In this document: one piece after another, positions 1 to 11,731 of the stretch
Numbering within the stretch: the first letter of the stretch is position 1
Layout of the letters: every line of letters begins with the position of its first letter
NCBI GenBank assembly: GCA_037176885.1
Contig: JAWWNJ010000068.1
Coordinates: 186,001 to 250,000, forward strand
Origin: Favolaschia claudopus
Lineage: Eukaryota; Basidiomycota; Agaricomycetes; Agaricales; Mycenaceae
Direction of reading: 5' to 3'
Length of the DNA: 64,000 nt
The notes under the pieces: model-generated
What the model was told of the DNA's origin: nothing
Databases searched by the model: none
The model's input: the letters and a program-made list of their open reading frames with translations, nothing else
Translations under genes and position numbers: made by a program

Positions 1-453
1 CTCCCACACCCCGTCGCTCTGGAAGGTCGCCACTAAGACCTGGAGACGCAGAGAAAAACAAGACTCTTGCGGCCAGGACAGCGTACAAGTAGATAAAGAC
101 CATCAATGGATAAATGATTGAGGCGTCGAGGACAAGAGGGCGAGGTCGTCCAGGCGTGTTGATGGTTGTTGTGACGGTCGGAGTTTGAATCGTACTTGCT
201 CCTGGCTTCCACCTTGACGGCTCTCGCCGCCAACCACCTCCACCACTCTCTCAATATTACCTCCATCCTCTCCCCGTCTCTCTCCTCCTTTCTGTAGTTC
301 TTTCTATTTTTCATCCTCTCCTGCTGTGTCTCTGTTGTCTGGATAGCTTTCCGAATATTGCTCTGCTCTGATACCTAAACTCCTTCTTGTAAATCACCTC
401 TCCAATATTTCCTACCCTCGACTCACAAAGCCCGATTTTTTATTTCCCAGGCT
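1..453. other. 5' flank of the Snt2-like gene
   Basis: No convincing gene. A 93-codon minus-strand frame at 33-314 is low in complexity and has no family signature. The stretch just before the ATG at 454 is pyrimidine-rich and AT-rich, as expected of a basidiomycete promoter and 5' leader. Confidence 0.5.
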
Positions 454-3400
454 ATGTCGAATCCTATATATCCCGTGTATCTCAAGAACGGCGACCAAGT
501 AAAGCTAAATGGTACGCGTCTCCCTTTGTTTTATTACTTCCCGCCCATCCATCCATCGCTAACCCTTATTTCTCTCAGACCATGTTTATTGTTCGCCCCC
601 CTGGGCCGTGCGAGACGGCACTCCATATTCCGTCGCCCGCATAATGGAGTTTCTGCCACCAGAAGACGCCCCGAAAGGCCCCGCAGGCAAGCTCTACTTT
701 TACAGCCGCGTTCGCCTCGCTTGGTATTATCGCCCCAGCGATGTTAGCGACAGGCCGGTCACTGATTCGCGCCTATTATTGGCCGCCATATATTCCGAGG
801 TCTGCGACATCAATCAGCTCCGCGCAAAATGCCACGTTGTCCACCGCGACAAGATTTCCGACTTGTCTGGCTGGAAGAAGCGTCCTGACCGTTTTTACTT
901 CAATCGTCTCTTTGATCCCTACATCAAAAAGGAATTCGAAATCATCCAGGCCACTGACGTCCGTAATCGTACGTCGTCTTGCTGATTCCATCAAAACACC
1001 ACTCTCTCATCGGCGGAACTGTGATTTACCATCTAGTGCCCGAGAATATCAGGGAAACGCTCATTTCTCGCTACGAATATGTCGTAGCAGAGAAAGAGGT
1101 CGTCCCTGACCTCACCGACGTCCTCCGTCTCTGCGACACTTGCCAAGTTTGGTGTCCCAGGTACGTTTTTCGAGAACGCGATACAAAAAAAATCCTCAAG
1201 ACCGTTATAAGTCTGGATTCAGTCCAATGCGACCGATGCAAGCGCTTCTTCCACATGCGGTGCGTGCAGCCACCGTTGGCCGCGAAACCGTCCCGCGGAT
1301 ACGGCTGGACCTGCGCCCCCTGCTCCAAGCGCCACGAAGAATTGGTCGACAGTCGCGACGTCCGGCCTCTCTCTTCCTCTATACCGAAGAAGACCAACGC
1401 GCCTGCCGCAAGGGGACGTGGCCGACCTCGGAAAGACCGTACGCAAGCCGAGAAGGAGGAGAAGCTCGCCATCAAGCATTTCAGAATGTGGCCGTTCCGC
1501 TACTTTGGGTGAGCGCTGCGAGGTGGCGACACTGGAAAGGTTTCTTATCGTCGATCAATTTCAGACAATATACGATCGCGGAAGATACTCTCGGCAAGCT
1601 TTCTTTTTTCCTACCTCCTTTTTTCCCTTACCTCTAAATACCTTCCTTTGATAGACCCTGAAGACCTGATATTCCCTCGAACTGCCAGTCGCCTTGGGCC
1701 CAAATTCCAAGCTACTGTCGCTGCGGAACCGGAGCAAGATGTCGACATGGACGGTATATTGCTTCCCCTCGCCATCGAGTGCTTGATTTCTCATCACACT
1801 AGCAGCACAAGACGAACGTGGCGGCGACGATACCATCGAGGTTCTCAGCGCGATTCATATTTTAACAGAATCTGAAGGCAAGCGCCCATTTGCTTCCGTC
1901 TTACGTCATCAAATATCTGACCATTTTGGGACTGGTGATGTTTAGTCGCTGAAAGTCAGTGTTTTCTGCGCTTGATTCAGAGCTCTTGGCCCGGATACTA
2001 ACTCTGGACAGTGGAAACCTGCAAAGCAAGTCTCACAAGTGACAAGAAATTGCGTGTCAGCGTCGACTGGCTCACAGAAGTCACTTACCGATTCTCTGTT
2101 GCTGCATTAGCCGCCAAACCTTTATCTTCTGTCAGCATGAAGAACCCGATGCGCATCCCCAAGGTCTCTCTTTCTCATCGTCTTCCAGTCGTTCCCCTAG
2201 CTAACTATCTCTTCATCAAAGTGGAAAACCCGTGAGGTCCGTTACACAGACAAAGAATGGGGCGTAGAAGAGGAAGCCGCATTCGAAGACGGAATCGCTG
2301 CACACGGACCGGAACTCAGAGCCGTTAGGGACGAGATTCCGAATAGATCAATATACGAGGTCGTCCGCTTCTATGGGCATTGGAAGTGGTGAGATTCCAT
2401 CCATCTTCGCCTTCATTTCCTCGCGGCAAATCCTGACACCCGCCTCCTCGTAGCTCCAAACTCGGTGAAGAGAACCTCCGTATACTAGAACACGGCCTGC
2501 CACCCAAACCCCAAGGAAAGCAATGGAAGAACGCAGCAGAAGCAGCCGTCGGCCAGCGCGTCGGCCTCGCCGACGACGAAGGCTCCGTCATCGCGCATCC
2601 GTCGAAGACCGCCACCTGCGGTGCGTGTCGGACGCGCGACTCGCGGACGTGGTGGAAGGCGCCGAAGGGACTCTCGACCAGCCTCTTGTGCGATACGTGT
2701 GGGACGAATTGGAGGAAGTACGCTGATTTGAATGTGCGGCCGATTCGGGAGGATTCGGTGCCTGTCACGAATACGAAGAAGGTCGCTGAGAAGGAGAAGG
2801 CTCCTGCTGCTGCTGCTGCTGCTCCGGAGCGTGAGAAGCGCGAAGGGACACCGCTCACTGCGCCTGTTGCCAAACGCGCTAGGGTACGTATTATCTTAGG
2901 GACGCTTAAACATTAGGCAGGCACTAATGCATGCCCATCTATCCAGACGTCTGCCTCCGCTCATTCCACTCCTCCTCCTGTCCCCTCTGCTACTCAGCTT
3001 CGTTGCCAATGCTGCGCCAGGCTTGGCCCGCTAGGCAAAGTCTTGAAGTGCAAGAAATGCCACTTCCGCGTGCATGCAGGCGAGCGGGCATCCTTCCTAA
3101 TAATATACCCCGCAGCGGCAGACTAACGTGGTCTGATTAGGTGCCTGCGGGGCGATCGTACCTCCTGAATCTGTAGACGATTGGATATGCGATGTCTGCC
3201 AGAATGAGGAGTCGCAGGAAGCGTCCTTGGTATCCACTTTCTCTTCACCATCTCGGCTACTTGAACTCACCCATCTTGTATCGGCTTCAGAATACTGAAT
3301 GCCTACTTTGTCCGCGAGAGCGGAAGGGTGTTGTACACAGACTACCACCTGGCGGCGGCGTTGCGCCTGATTCGTACCTCCACGCAAGAAAACCTACCGA

Positions 3401-4327
3401 GGGCCAGGGCTGGACGCACGTCTTGTGTTCCGTTTTTGTCCCAGATCTCACTTATACAGACGCCCACCGTCTTCGATGTGTTGAGGGCCTGAGCTCGATT
3501 TCGCGACACCGGTGGACCACGGTATGTACTTCCTGATCAGTCGGTCGGTGTACGAAGCTTATAGACTCGTAGAAGTGCAGTTTGTGTGGAGATACACAAG
3601 GCGCTGTGATTCGCTGCACAGACTGCAGCAAAGAGTACCACGCATCATGCGCGTGGCGCCATGGTTATAAATTTGGCTTTGAGATACAGCCTGTAAGCCC
3701 CAGCTGCCCTTTTCGTGCTATCTCTGATTTCTTCCCCCAGGTGAAGAGTTCGCGGCGGGAGACGACTGTCACCACCACGTTCAAGGGTGACTCGGGCTGC
3801 ATGGTCCCTATCGTCTCATGCAAGGACCATGATCAGAAGCGTGAACTGTATCCCATCTGCGAAACAAACGAGGACGGATATGTAACTCCGATCTCTCCTT
3901 TTTCCTGGCGCTCTACTGAATTCGATGTCAGACGGCGCTTCAGGTGTACTGCCAGACTTACAAGCAAGCTCCGGTGGACCAGGCCCACGGTTTACTGCGG
4001 AAAGCTCGAAGACTCGATCCACTGCTGCTGAACAATATCCGGTTGGAGACGCTGCCACACCACGCAAGCGCGAATGCCGAGGATCCAGAATGCTACAAAT
4101 GCCACACGCACTTCTCACCTGCTTTTTACGAGCAGCCAAAGCGTCCCGAGCTTCCGGACGCCGACCCCACCTTCATCTGTCACCGCTGCCACTCCCTTGA
4201 GCATACAACTGGGACACTGATAGAGGAGAATGGTCAATTTCCATATGCTATGAGCATAGCTCCAGATCCACAGCCCAGCCGGGGCAATACATGGGACATA
4301 CCAGCACCAAGCATGGTGAGAGCATGA
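454..4327 (+). CDS. SNT2: Snt2-like BAH-PHD-SANT-GATA-ePHD chromatin protein
   Basis: Multi-exon gene for a histone-reading nuclear protein. Seen in order: a BAH-like domain (exon 2, 579-968; LYFYSRVRLAWYYRP region), a PHD finger (1037-1330; CDTC, CDRC, HMRC and CAPC ligands), a basic AT-hook-like GRGRPRK, a SANT-like segment (about 2220-2390), a GATA-type finger (about 2600-2720; CGACRTRD and CDTCGTNW), a second PHD (about 3000-3230), and an extended PHD (3300-3870; ECLLC, HVLCSVF, CSLCGD, HASCAWRHG). This order matches fungal Snt2, which acts in Snt2/Ecm5/Rpd3-type or Lid2-type complexes (family knowledge). First joins: 454-511, 579-968, 1037-1160, 1212 onward. The intron after DTL near 1597 seems to use a GC donor. 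The last exon starts after CTTCAG near 3940 and reads VYCQTYKQA to a stop at 4327. Middle exon ends are approximate. Confidence 0.85.
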
Positions 4328-4529
4328 TTATTAAGGTACTTAGATGCCATATAGGTTCCTATGTTATGATAGCAGTGTCGCGGTGCAGTAAAATACAAAT
4401 GGTAATGAACAACAGCAATAGATCCAGCGAATTGTTAGGACGAATAAAATATCCTTGTAATCTAGGCTTTTCTGGACAGCAGTGGCGATAAGGGGCACCC
4501 CCGAAGACGTTGAGTGGCGTCTCCGGCAT

Positions 4530-7500
4530 CTAGGGCTTCGTCCTCTTGTAGAACAAAACGTACGCCCGCTGGCTCTGCGAAGAAGTCAGTCGGCGGGCGC
4601 GCGCCGCGCACGTCAAATAAAGACACGTACCACAACTGCTTTCTCGTCTACCGGCCGAACACTGCTGTCATCGCAGGACTTCCAGCCAGCACGATCCGCC
4701 ACGAACGCAGTGTCTACAAGAAACTCAGGATTAGCAAGAATTCGTAGTCGACTTTGCTGAACGGCGTACAATGTCCACTGGTGAGATTCCCGCTATGCAT
4801 GGTGACACCATACAGATTGTACCTATACGGCGGCACCTGCGACCGCGGGTCATCGGGCGACATCGAGGACATATGGCTCTTGTCTGCACCAGGCGGCAGA
4901 GGCGGAGGCATGAAATTTGTGAGGTCGAGCCCTTTCGTAGGATAATCGACAAAGGTGTCGATCTTATCCGAGAAACGGCCGTGGATTTCAAAGCGCTTGA
5001 GGTGGATGACAAGGATGGGAGGGAGGCGGGCAAGCGAGAGCTGCTTCGTTGCTCGCCGTTTGGTTTTGCATTTCGGGCAGTCCCTGAGTTCAAGGTGAGA
5101 AGTAAGAAATTGGCAGGAATTCAGAACGACAAACCAAGCATCATCCTTATCCAGAGTCTCGGTATTGAAGAGAGCGTCCAGACAATTCTGCAGCGGCACT
5201 TTCGATGCTCTCCCTTGAGGAATGGGAAGCTGCAGAATTGAAAACACGTTATACGTCGTCGACGTCTTGAAAAAACCATTTGAATCAGAATCCTCGTAAA
5301 GTAATATAAAAACGACTCACAGTCTGGCACGTAAGGCACTGCAATCGACTCCGGAACTGTCCCTGGAAAAAATCCACAATGATACTATCGTTCCTAGTCT
5401 TCCACAGCCGCCACTCCTGCTCACTCGCAATCTGCGGACTCAGCCGCTCCAGCTCTGCTTCCTGCTCCGGGGTCTTGGTCAACGAAGGCTGCACCAAAAG
5501 CCGGTTGAGATCCTCGTGAATCCCATCCAACAGGAAGCTCAGAAACTCTTGCGAGTCATGCTGATTCGAGCCGTGGTATTGCGAGTTGAGTTTGCAAACG
5601 ACTTTCTGGAGGATGGTGAGTGATCGAAAAAGCAAGAAGGAACGAGGGATGGTAGTACGTACGCGGAAATCCATTGGTATAATATAAGGAAATTCGCCGC
5701 CCCACATTTGGCGTATCAAGCTGGAAAATTGGTCCGAAAGCAACCCTTTCGAGCCCAATGGGTTCACAGTATTTACCGCAGTCTTCCAACGACCATCTAT
5801 AAAACAAACATGTTGTCAGCTCATCTCCTGCAATAATCTCATAAAACATTCACTGGCAAAGAACTGCGCAAACGGTATCGCCGCCGCCAAACACTGTATC
5901 GGCGCATTCATATAACACGTATTCCCCAAATTCTTCAACCCCGACGTATTAACCCCAACATCATACCAATACGTCGGCGGATAATCGCTCGATATCCTCG
6001 GCAAATCCCCCACCGACCCGTTCATCCCCATCATCGACAACCCACCCGTATTCGGATTCGTACTCCGCGGCCGATCCTGCCGCTCCAGCGCAGACGACGC
6101 AACGGCGGGAGGGGGCCGAAGAATCTGCCGGGACGGGTAGTCGATGGCGGGGATTTGGTTGCGGGTTTGCATTTGTTGGTGCAAGGAGGAGACGGCTTCG
6201 GCGGATTGGTCGATGTAGTCGCTGCGCCGTCGGGAGAGGGTGGGGTTGATGGAGGCGAGTGGGGGGGAGGCGATTGAGGGTGAGGCGATGGCTGGGGGCG
6301 GGCTGGCGTGGTTGAGTGAAGGTGAAGGGGTGATGCGGGGGGCGAATGAAGGGTAGGTGATGGATGATGATGCGGTGCTGGTGCCGTTCATCATTGACAG
6401 AGGAGGAGGGGAGGCGTGCTACAAGGATAAAAGGTCATTATATGTTCATGAAACCGAGGTATGATAATGGACGCACTGTTTCAGGAATGGCAGCGAATGA
6501 GCCCGTTGACGGAGCTGTTCTTAACGTCGGCCTCCGGCTCCCCGAGCTCGAGCTGGAAATGACACTTGACTGGTAATTACTGGGATAAGTTATCTCTGCG
6601 GGGGACCTACAAAACATTCACTCAACAAAGTAACTCCAAATCAAGAACAAAAGACGCACCGCGAATGTCCACCAATAGATTGATCAAGAGAATAATTCGA
6701 CCGATGCCCTTGGTACGACGTCCCCGCAGGCTGAACAGGATTCGTCCCTGATCTAGACCGAGGCGTCCACACCTCATGCGGGTCCGCCGACGACGTCGAC
6801 GACGACGAACTCGCAAACCCATTCGTCAGTCCCATCGACGTGCTACTATAACCATTCACCAAAGGCGCCACACCATGCCCATTCACACCATTCGTCATGG
6901 ATGTAGACGGACTAATCCCGTTCGGTATTATCCCGGCACTCGATGTGGATGTGGGGGATGAAGGCATTGGGGGTAACGGCCGCGGAGGCGAGCTCGCCAC
7001 CGTCGCCTGCTCACCCATATCCTTCCGCCACCCATCCAGACCCCCAACAAGCACCATCGGCATACGCTTGAGCAGCTTCGTAAATGCCGTCTCGCTTATT
7101 AGATTCATAAGTATCGACATCGGGGAATTCGTCGGTCCAGCGTTCTGCGACGATTGGTCGTAGAGGACAACGAGATCGAACTTGTCGCGATTTTTGAACA
7201 TTGTGGTCTCGCTTGTGGGTGCATTGACCATGCTGTCCTCCAACTTCTCTGCGTTCATCCTAGAAACAAGACAGTCAGCAACGTTCTCGTGAAATGCAAC
7301 AGGCATAACCCACCCCGTGCGCAGGAGTATGATGGGCTCCACACAGACGACCGCCTCATGGCGGATATGCGACTTGTCGAAATCGGCTCGGTTGCGCACA
7401 TCGAGCAGCAGAACTTTGTAATCCCGAAGATATCCTTGAAGCTGGTCTGGAAAGGGAGAACCATTGATCGGTAGTGGCACTTTTGCATGCGAGGAGAGTC

Positions 7501-8621
7501 CAGATGGCTTTAACGGAGCCTGTGGCTTGGTGGGAGACGGCGGACGGCTCGCAAAGGAGCCGGTGGTTGGCGTGACCGGGGTGCTTGAAGGTCGTTCGAG
7601 CGGAAGGAAGCTGCGGAAGGAAGGAGAAGACGACGATGATGAAGAGGAGGCGATGGGTACAGGGAGGTCCCGAGGAACGGAGGGAAGAGAAGGTAGGGTG
7701 AAAGATTCGTCGAGTTCGTCAATGGAAGGGAATTTGGCTTCGGTGCTGGATATACTGTAACTACGGGACGGCGATAACGGCGGGGCGTTGACGGTGGAGG
7801 GAAGCCCTGGTGAGAACGTATGTACAGGCGACGAGGAGGGACTAGATGCCGGGGAAGGCGGTCCGAATGAAGACGGGGAAACAAGAGTGTGTGGGGAAGA
7901 GGTCGCGGAAACCGGAGTTGAGGGAACGAGGGAACTGGAAGCAAACGTCGTTGCGGAAGCGGTGTTTGGTGTCGTTGAGACTCTCGGAGACGTTGGCGGA
8001 GTGGGATACTTGGCCGCCTGCGCCGGATGATGCGACTGCGCAAATCGCTTCGGAGGTTCGACCAGTGGCAAGCCATTGCTCTGGAGAGCCTTGATCCTGT
8101 CCTGGATGCCCCCCATAGACGCTGTATTAGGTCCGTCGTCTGCTTTCTCCATCGCCTTGAGTGTTTCCTCGATAGCACTCATCCGGGCAGCCATGTCAAC
8201 ACTGTAGAGCTATCCCGAAATTTTAGCAGATACAGACATCGGAGAAACCACCAACCCTCTGAAACTCTAAGCACTCCTTGTGCACGACACCGCCTGGGGC
8301 CTCCCGTTTATACTCGGTTGAATCAAGAGCAGCCTTGATCAAAGTGCCGCCTTTTGTGTACGAAGCTAGAGCATTCTTGAGCTCTCCTTTGTTATCGTAT
8401 TCGCGCGCTGCCGCAATCTGCGTGCGAGCTGCCTTGAGCAGCGCCAAGGCCCCCGCGCCTTTGGATTCACGGCGAACGGCCTCCATCGTTGAAGCCTTGA
8501 TCTGGGAGGTAGTCATGTTGTCGAAGTGTCTTCCGACGCCATTGGGGGTCGATCCAGGTCTCCCTAACCCTCCAAAACCACCTAGACCAGGGGACGGGGG
8601 CACAGAGACACCACCTAGCAT
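4530..8621 (-). CDS. Doa4/USP8-type ubiquitin C-terminal hydrolase
   Basis: Cysteine-protease deubiquitinase, probably acting at endosomes as Doa4/Ubp4 and USP8 do (inferred from architecture). N-terminal half: a helical USP8-dimerisation/MIT-like segment (8250-8620), a long Ser/Pro-rich linker, then a rhodanese-like domain (about 6980-7480; LLLDVRNRADF to LVGGLDGWRKD) whose active-site loop has no cysteine, as in this subfamily. C-terminal half: Cys box GLKNLGNTCYMN (about 5900), QHDSQEFL, a zinc ribbon (CLTC, CPKC), and a His box GNLTSGHYTAF that is completed only across the 4714-4769 intron. It ends in YVLFYKRTKP. C-terminal exons: 4530-4574, 4631-4713, 4770-5083, 5135-5265, 5321-5605, 5663-5796, 5854-6418; phases are consistent. 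The start is uncertain: the ATG at 8621 is preferred, and an in-frame ATG at 8672 adds 17 residues. It converges with the Snt2-like gene. Confidence 0.88.
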
Positions 8622-8903
8622 ATTAAGCCCGCAGCTGCTGCCGGGTAAGACGAGGGAGGATAATAAGCACACTATTTACGGCGCTTGGGTTCACAAGCTA
8701 TTGGCCCCATCATCCAATCGTACAGCTCTCACGCCAAGGCTTTGAGCTCACTGCCAGTCTGTTACGTTCCAATCGTCTCTGAATACACTTCAAGCTCGGG
8801 ATTTGGATTCGACTCTAATAGTAACAGTACACAGCAAAATTTCAAAACATACAGCTTCTCAAGACTCAAAACGGGAAGAGCGCAAAAGCGTCGGCGGTAG
8901 ACG
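8622..8903. other. Spacer between deubiquitinase start and gene A end
   Basis: Short intergenic stretch holding the promoter of the deubiquitinase and the 3' end of secreted gene A. I see no gene in it. Confidence 0.5.
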
Positions 8904-10964
8904 TTAAGGCGAAACGGTCAAAGGTCGCTGGCCGCCACCCTCACCAAGAACGTTTGCCTCTGGCGGCGGCCAAATCCCCATCTCCTCAGCGACTACTTTC
9001 TTCTTCCAAAGAACAGCCACATAATTTCCTTCGCGGTAATCCTTGGTGGGGTTAGGATAATCCGGCGTCGACCACATCCGGCGTTCCCACTGAAACGGAT
9101 CTGTCGGACGAGACTGCATCAACCGAGCGGAGGTATTGGCCATGTCCTCCACGACGAAGACAGGTTTCGCGGAAGGAAATGAAGCAGGCATGTCCATTAG
9201 CAATCCACTCCGAAGCACGGGTGAAACTGCCCCGCTTGGCGAAAGATAGTGCGCGATGGCTTGCTCGGATGGCTCTGAGCTCACAATGGTGACGGGGAGG
9301 GTAGCCTCCATTATCGATTTGCGATAATATTCGATGGACCCGGCTATAATAGTGTGCTGCCCGGCAATGCCAACAGGCGTCCACATCTCCCATAGACGTT
9401 CCTCTGTCGTGACCGCGTTGGCCTCCTCCTCTTTCTCCTGTAACTCCAGTGCCGCGTCTGGATGCATGCATCTAACGACATCTACGGGAAGCCGACCAGT
9501 CAGACGCAACTGCAAGTGATTCTCAACGCTGGAATAATACGAAACAAAGTCCATTGGAGTCTGTCGCGGAATCTCGATCTCGAAGCTGAAATGAGGGTCA
9601 GAAGATGTTAAGTCTCCGGACGCGCTGATATGCGCAAAATCTCTGGGGGAATGGTCGTCGCGGCTGTCGGGAAAAATTGGGGAGTAGTAATCGGACTCCG
9701 ACCAAGGCTGCGTCTGGGCCGGCCATGACTGAAACATGGAACATGCTGACCCGCCGTCAGTGCTAGTCTGCGCCACCGCCCATAGATCGCGAGAAACCAT
9801 ATCCACAGCGACATGGATATCAGACAAGGTGGTAGCGCCGTCTTTCAGTGTGTGAATGGTGACTCGTCCTTTCAATGTCTGGCCTGGAAACACGTTAGGT
9901 TCGGTGACATCCAGTCTTGCCAAGAAGACAGACCCTGTGCAACGGTCTCCCCACTCTGAAGGGTGACCTCTGCAACGAATACGGAGCGCTGGTCTTTCGG
10001 CAGGCATTTCTCTATCCTCTCTTCTTGCCCCTTCATTCTTGGGTTGTCGTCAGTGCACGTTTTTTCGAAAGTCACATTCCGCGTGAATGGCGCCGAGCGT
10101 GACGCGTCTGTTTTCGACGACTGGATAAACGCAGTGTATCCAGCTGGGATGTTTTCGGTATGCCCGTCGGTGAACGTCACAATCTAGCCCTCATGTCAGC
10201 TCATTCGTCATCTAGTTAGAGGAGAGGATACCCATACCGCGATGTATCGATAGCTTAGAGCGCTGAACGAATGTTGTCCAACGGGAAGTGCAGCTCCAGC
10301 GCGGCCACCATACCTCTCGACCACAGCTGGATAATTCACAGCAGGAACTGCAACAGTGAACGGGGTGACGATGGGTTCCGAGAGGTCTGTACCGTTTGTA
10401 TCAGTGGCAACACACTTAAGTGAAGCTTGAATCACGAACCGGGATCTTGGAGAAGAATCGCCTCAGTTGTCCACGCGCGTCTTTCTTCTGCTTTGATTGT
10501 CCACAATTTCGGATCGCTCAGGCCATCGTCGTGAGCTTGGATAGCACTCCCCATCGAATCGGAATGCTTCATCGACTCAAAGGTGCTCTCACCTGAAGAA
10601 GGCACTTTGGGCCAGACAGCGCCCTTCTTCAAGTGCTTGAATTCGCCGAATTCGTCGAGTTGCAGACGGAGCGCCACGGATGCAATCTGGTTGGCGCATT
10701 CTTGCTCCAGAACTTTGATACGAAGTTCACCTTCAAGGCATTGGCATGCGTACGAGATTACCATGAAGAAAGCTCGATCAACTGCTCACCGCGAGAGACA
10801 TGGTTGGGCGACAAATCTTCAGCACGCACCCAGACGCGAACTGTGCAGGGCGAATTGGGGTTGATCTCTTCCTTCTTAAGTTCAAATGGGTTGGCGGAGG
10901 CAAAACAGACAGCCACGGCAAACACTACGGCCAGGAAGACGGAGGAAGTGAGGGGTGCTCTCAT
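8904..10964 (-). CDS. Secreted paralogue A (arrestin-like fold suspected)
   Basis: Five exons: 10790-10964, 10440-10730, 10238-10386, 9934-10183, 8904-9883, giving 614 residues with an intact frame. The start at 10964 was chosen over the upstream ATG at 11003 because all five paralogues start at the same MR/MK-x-x-L position directly before a hydrophobic signal peptide (cleavage near ASA). Seen: the hallmark AEDLSPNHVSRG, then strand-like ELRIKV and VALRLQLDEFGE, FTVAVPAVNYP, LKGRVTIHTLKDG, FSFEIEIP, and a C-terminal LWKKKVVAEE. Two repeats of a pattern G-x-hydrophobic strand, F-x-x-x-x-P recall arrestin N/C beta-sandwiches. That is inference, and the family has no name I recognise. A is the most diverged copy: its SAC segment lacks the partner cysteine found in B-E. 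Confidence 0.85.
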
Positions 10965-10999
10965 CGTGTTCGTGTCGAGATACAGATGAGCGGGACGAC

Positions 11000-11010
11000 C
11001 CATTTATCTA
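11000..11010 (-). promoter_or_regulatory. TATA-like box of gene A
   Basis: Minus strand TAGATAAATGG, 35 bp before the ATG at 10964. It is weaker than the ATAAAAGCG boxes of C, D and E but in the same position. Confidence 0.45.
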
Positions 11011-11731
11011 TTCCAAGGCGCCTGCCGGATTGTAATTCATGTACTATTCTAGTTTACCTACTGCCTTTTTTGTGAGTTGAATTGACTAGCGCGTGAGATA
11101 TATTCATTCTTCTCTGTCATTGTCCCGGTCAAGTCTTAGCCTCGACCTCAGGCCAATTTATTCTAGCCGAACGACTTTAAGGATGTGCCACAAGCTTCTC
11201 CCGCATACGCTTCTCTACAGCGAGGACGGGGAAACGTCAGTTTCTCAGCTCAAGCGCTTCAGATATAATCAAGCAATGCTTTGTATGAAACCAGATATGG
11301 TATGCATCGTTCACGAAAATGTGAAGAGAAGCATCGACAAGAACAAGCGTTCTAGGACACAAACAATCATAAAGATCCCAAGGGGGCGAGCGAATCTTCA
11401 GTCCTAGCTTCAGTATGAGTTGGACCCCTGGCTGTAGCATCCCGCACGTCCAGCTGAACCAACATAGCTTTAACTTGTCGAAAGTGATCACCGCCGTAGT
11501 CGCAAAGTAAGCGAGGATCATAATACGCTCTCAGACGAATTTGGGAAGCTGAAACAAGAAAGAAAAAAGAAAAGTGACCTGCCTGCTTGTTCGGGGAACG
11601 AAGCGTCCCATCCTTCATGCATAGAAGACAAAGCAGTTGACTGTTTCGGAGGAACACAACCGCGTCCTCGTTCCAAGTTGTTAGTTTACATACGCCGACT
11701 CGGATTGTCAGCCATTTGCGGAGATGCTGAT
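11011..11731. other. Spacer between genes A and B
   Basis: About 720 bp without a supported gene. Short open frames on both strands show no paralogue similarity and no start context. It holds the promoter of A and the 3' flank of B. Confidence 0.5.

Noticed and set aside
2325..2873. 182-codon minus frame across the GATA finger of the Snt2-like gene
   Set aside because: Opposite strand of exons with clear zinc-finger motifs; low-complexity translation.
7510..8178. 222-codon minus frame inside the deubiquitinase linker
   Set aside because: Arg/Pro/Leu-rich shadow of the Ser/Pro-rich coding frame.
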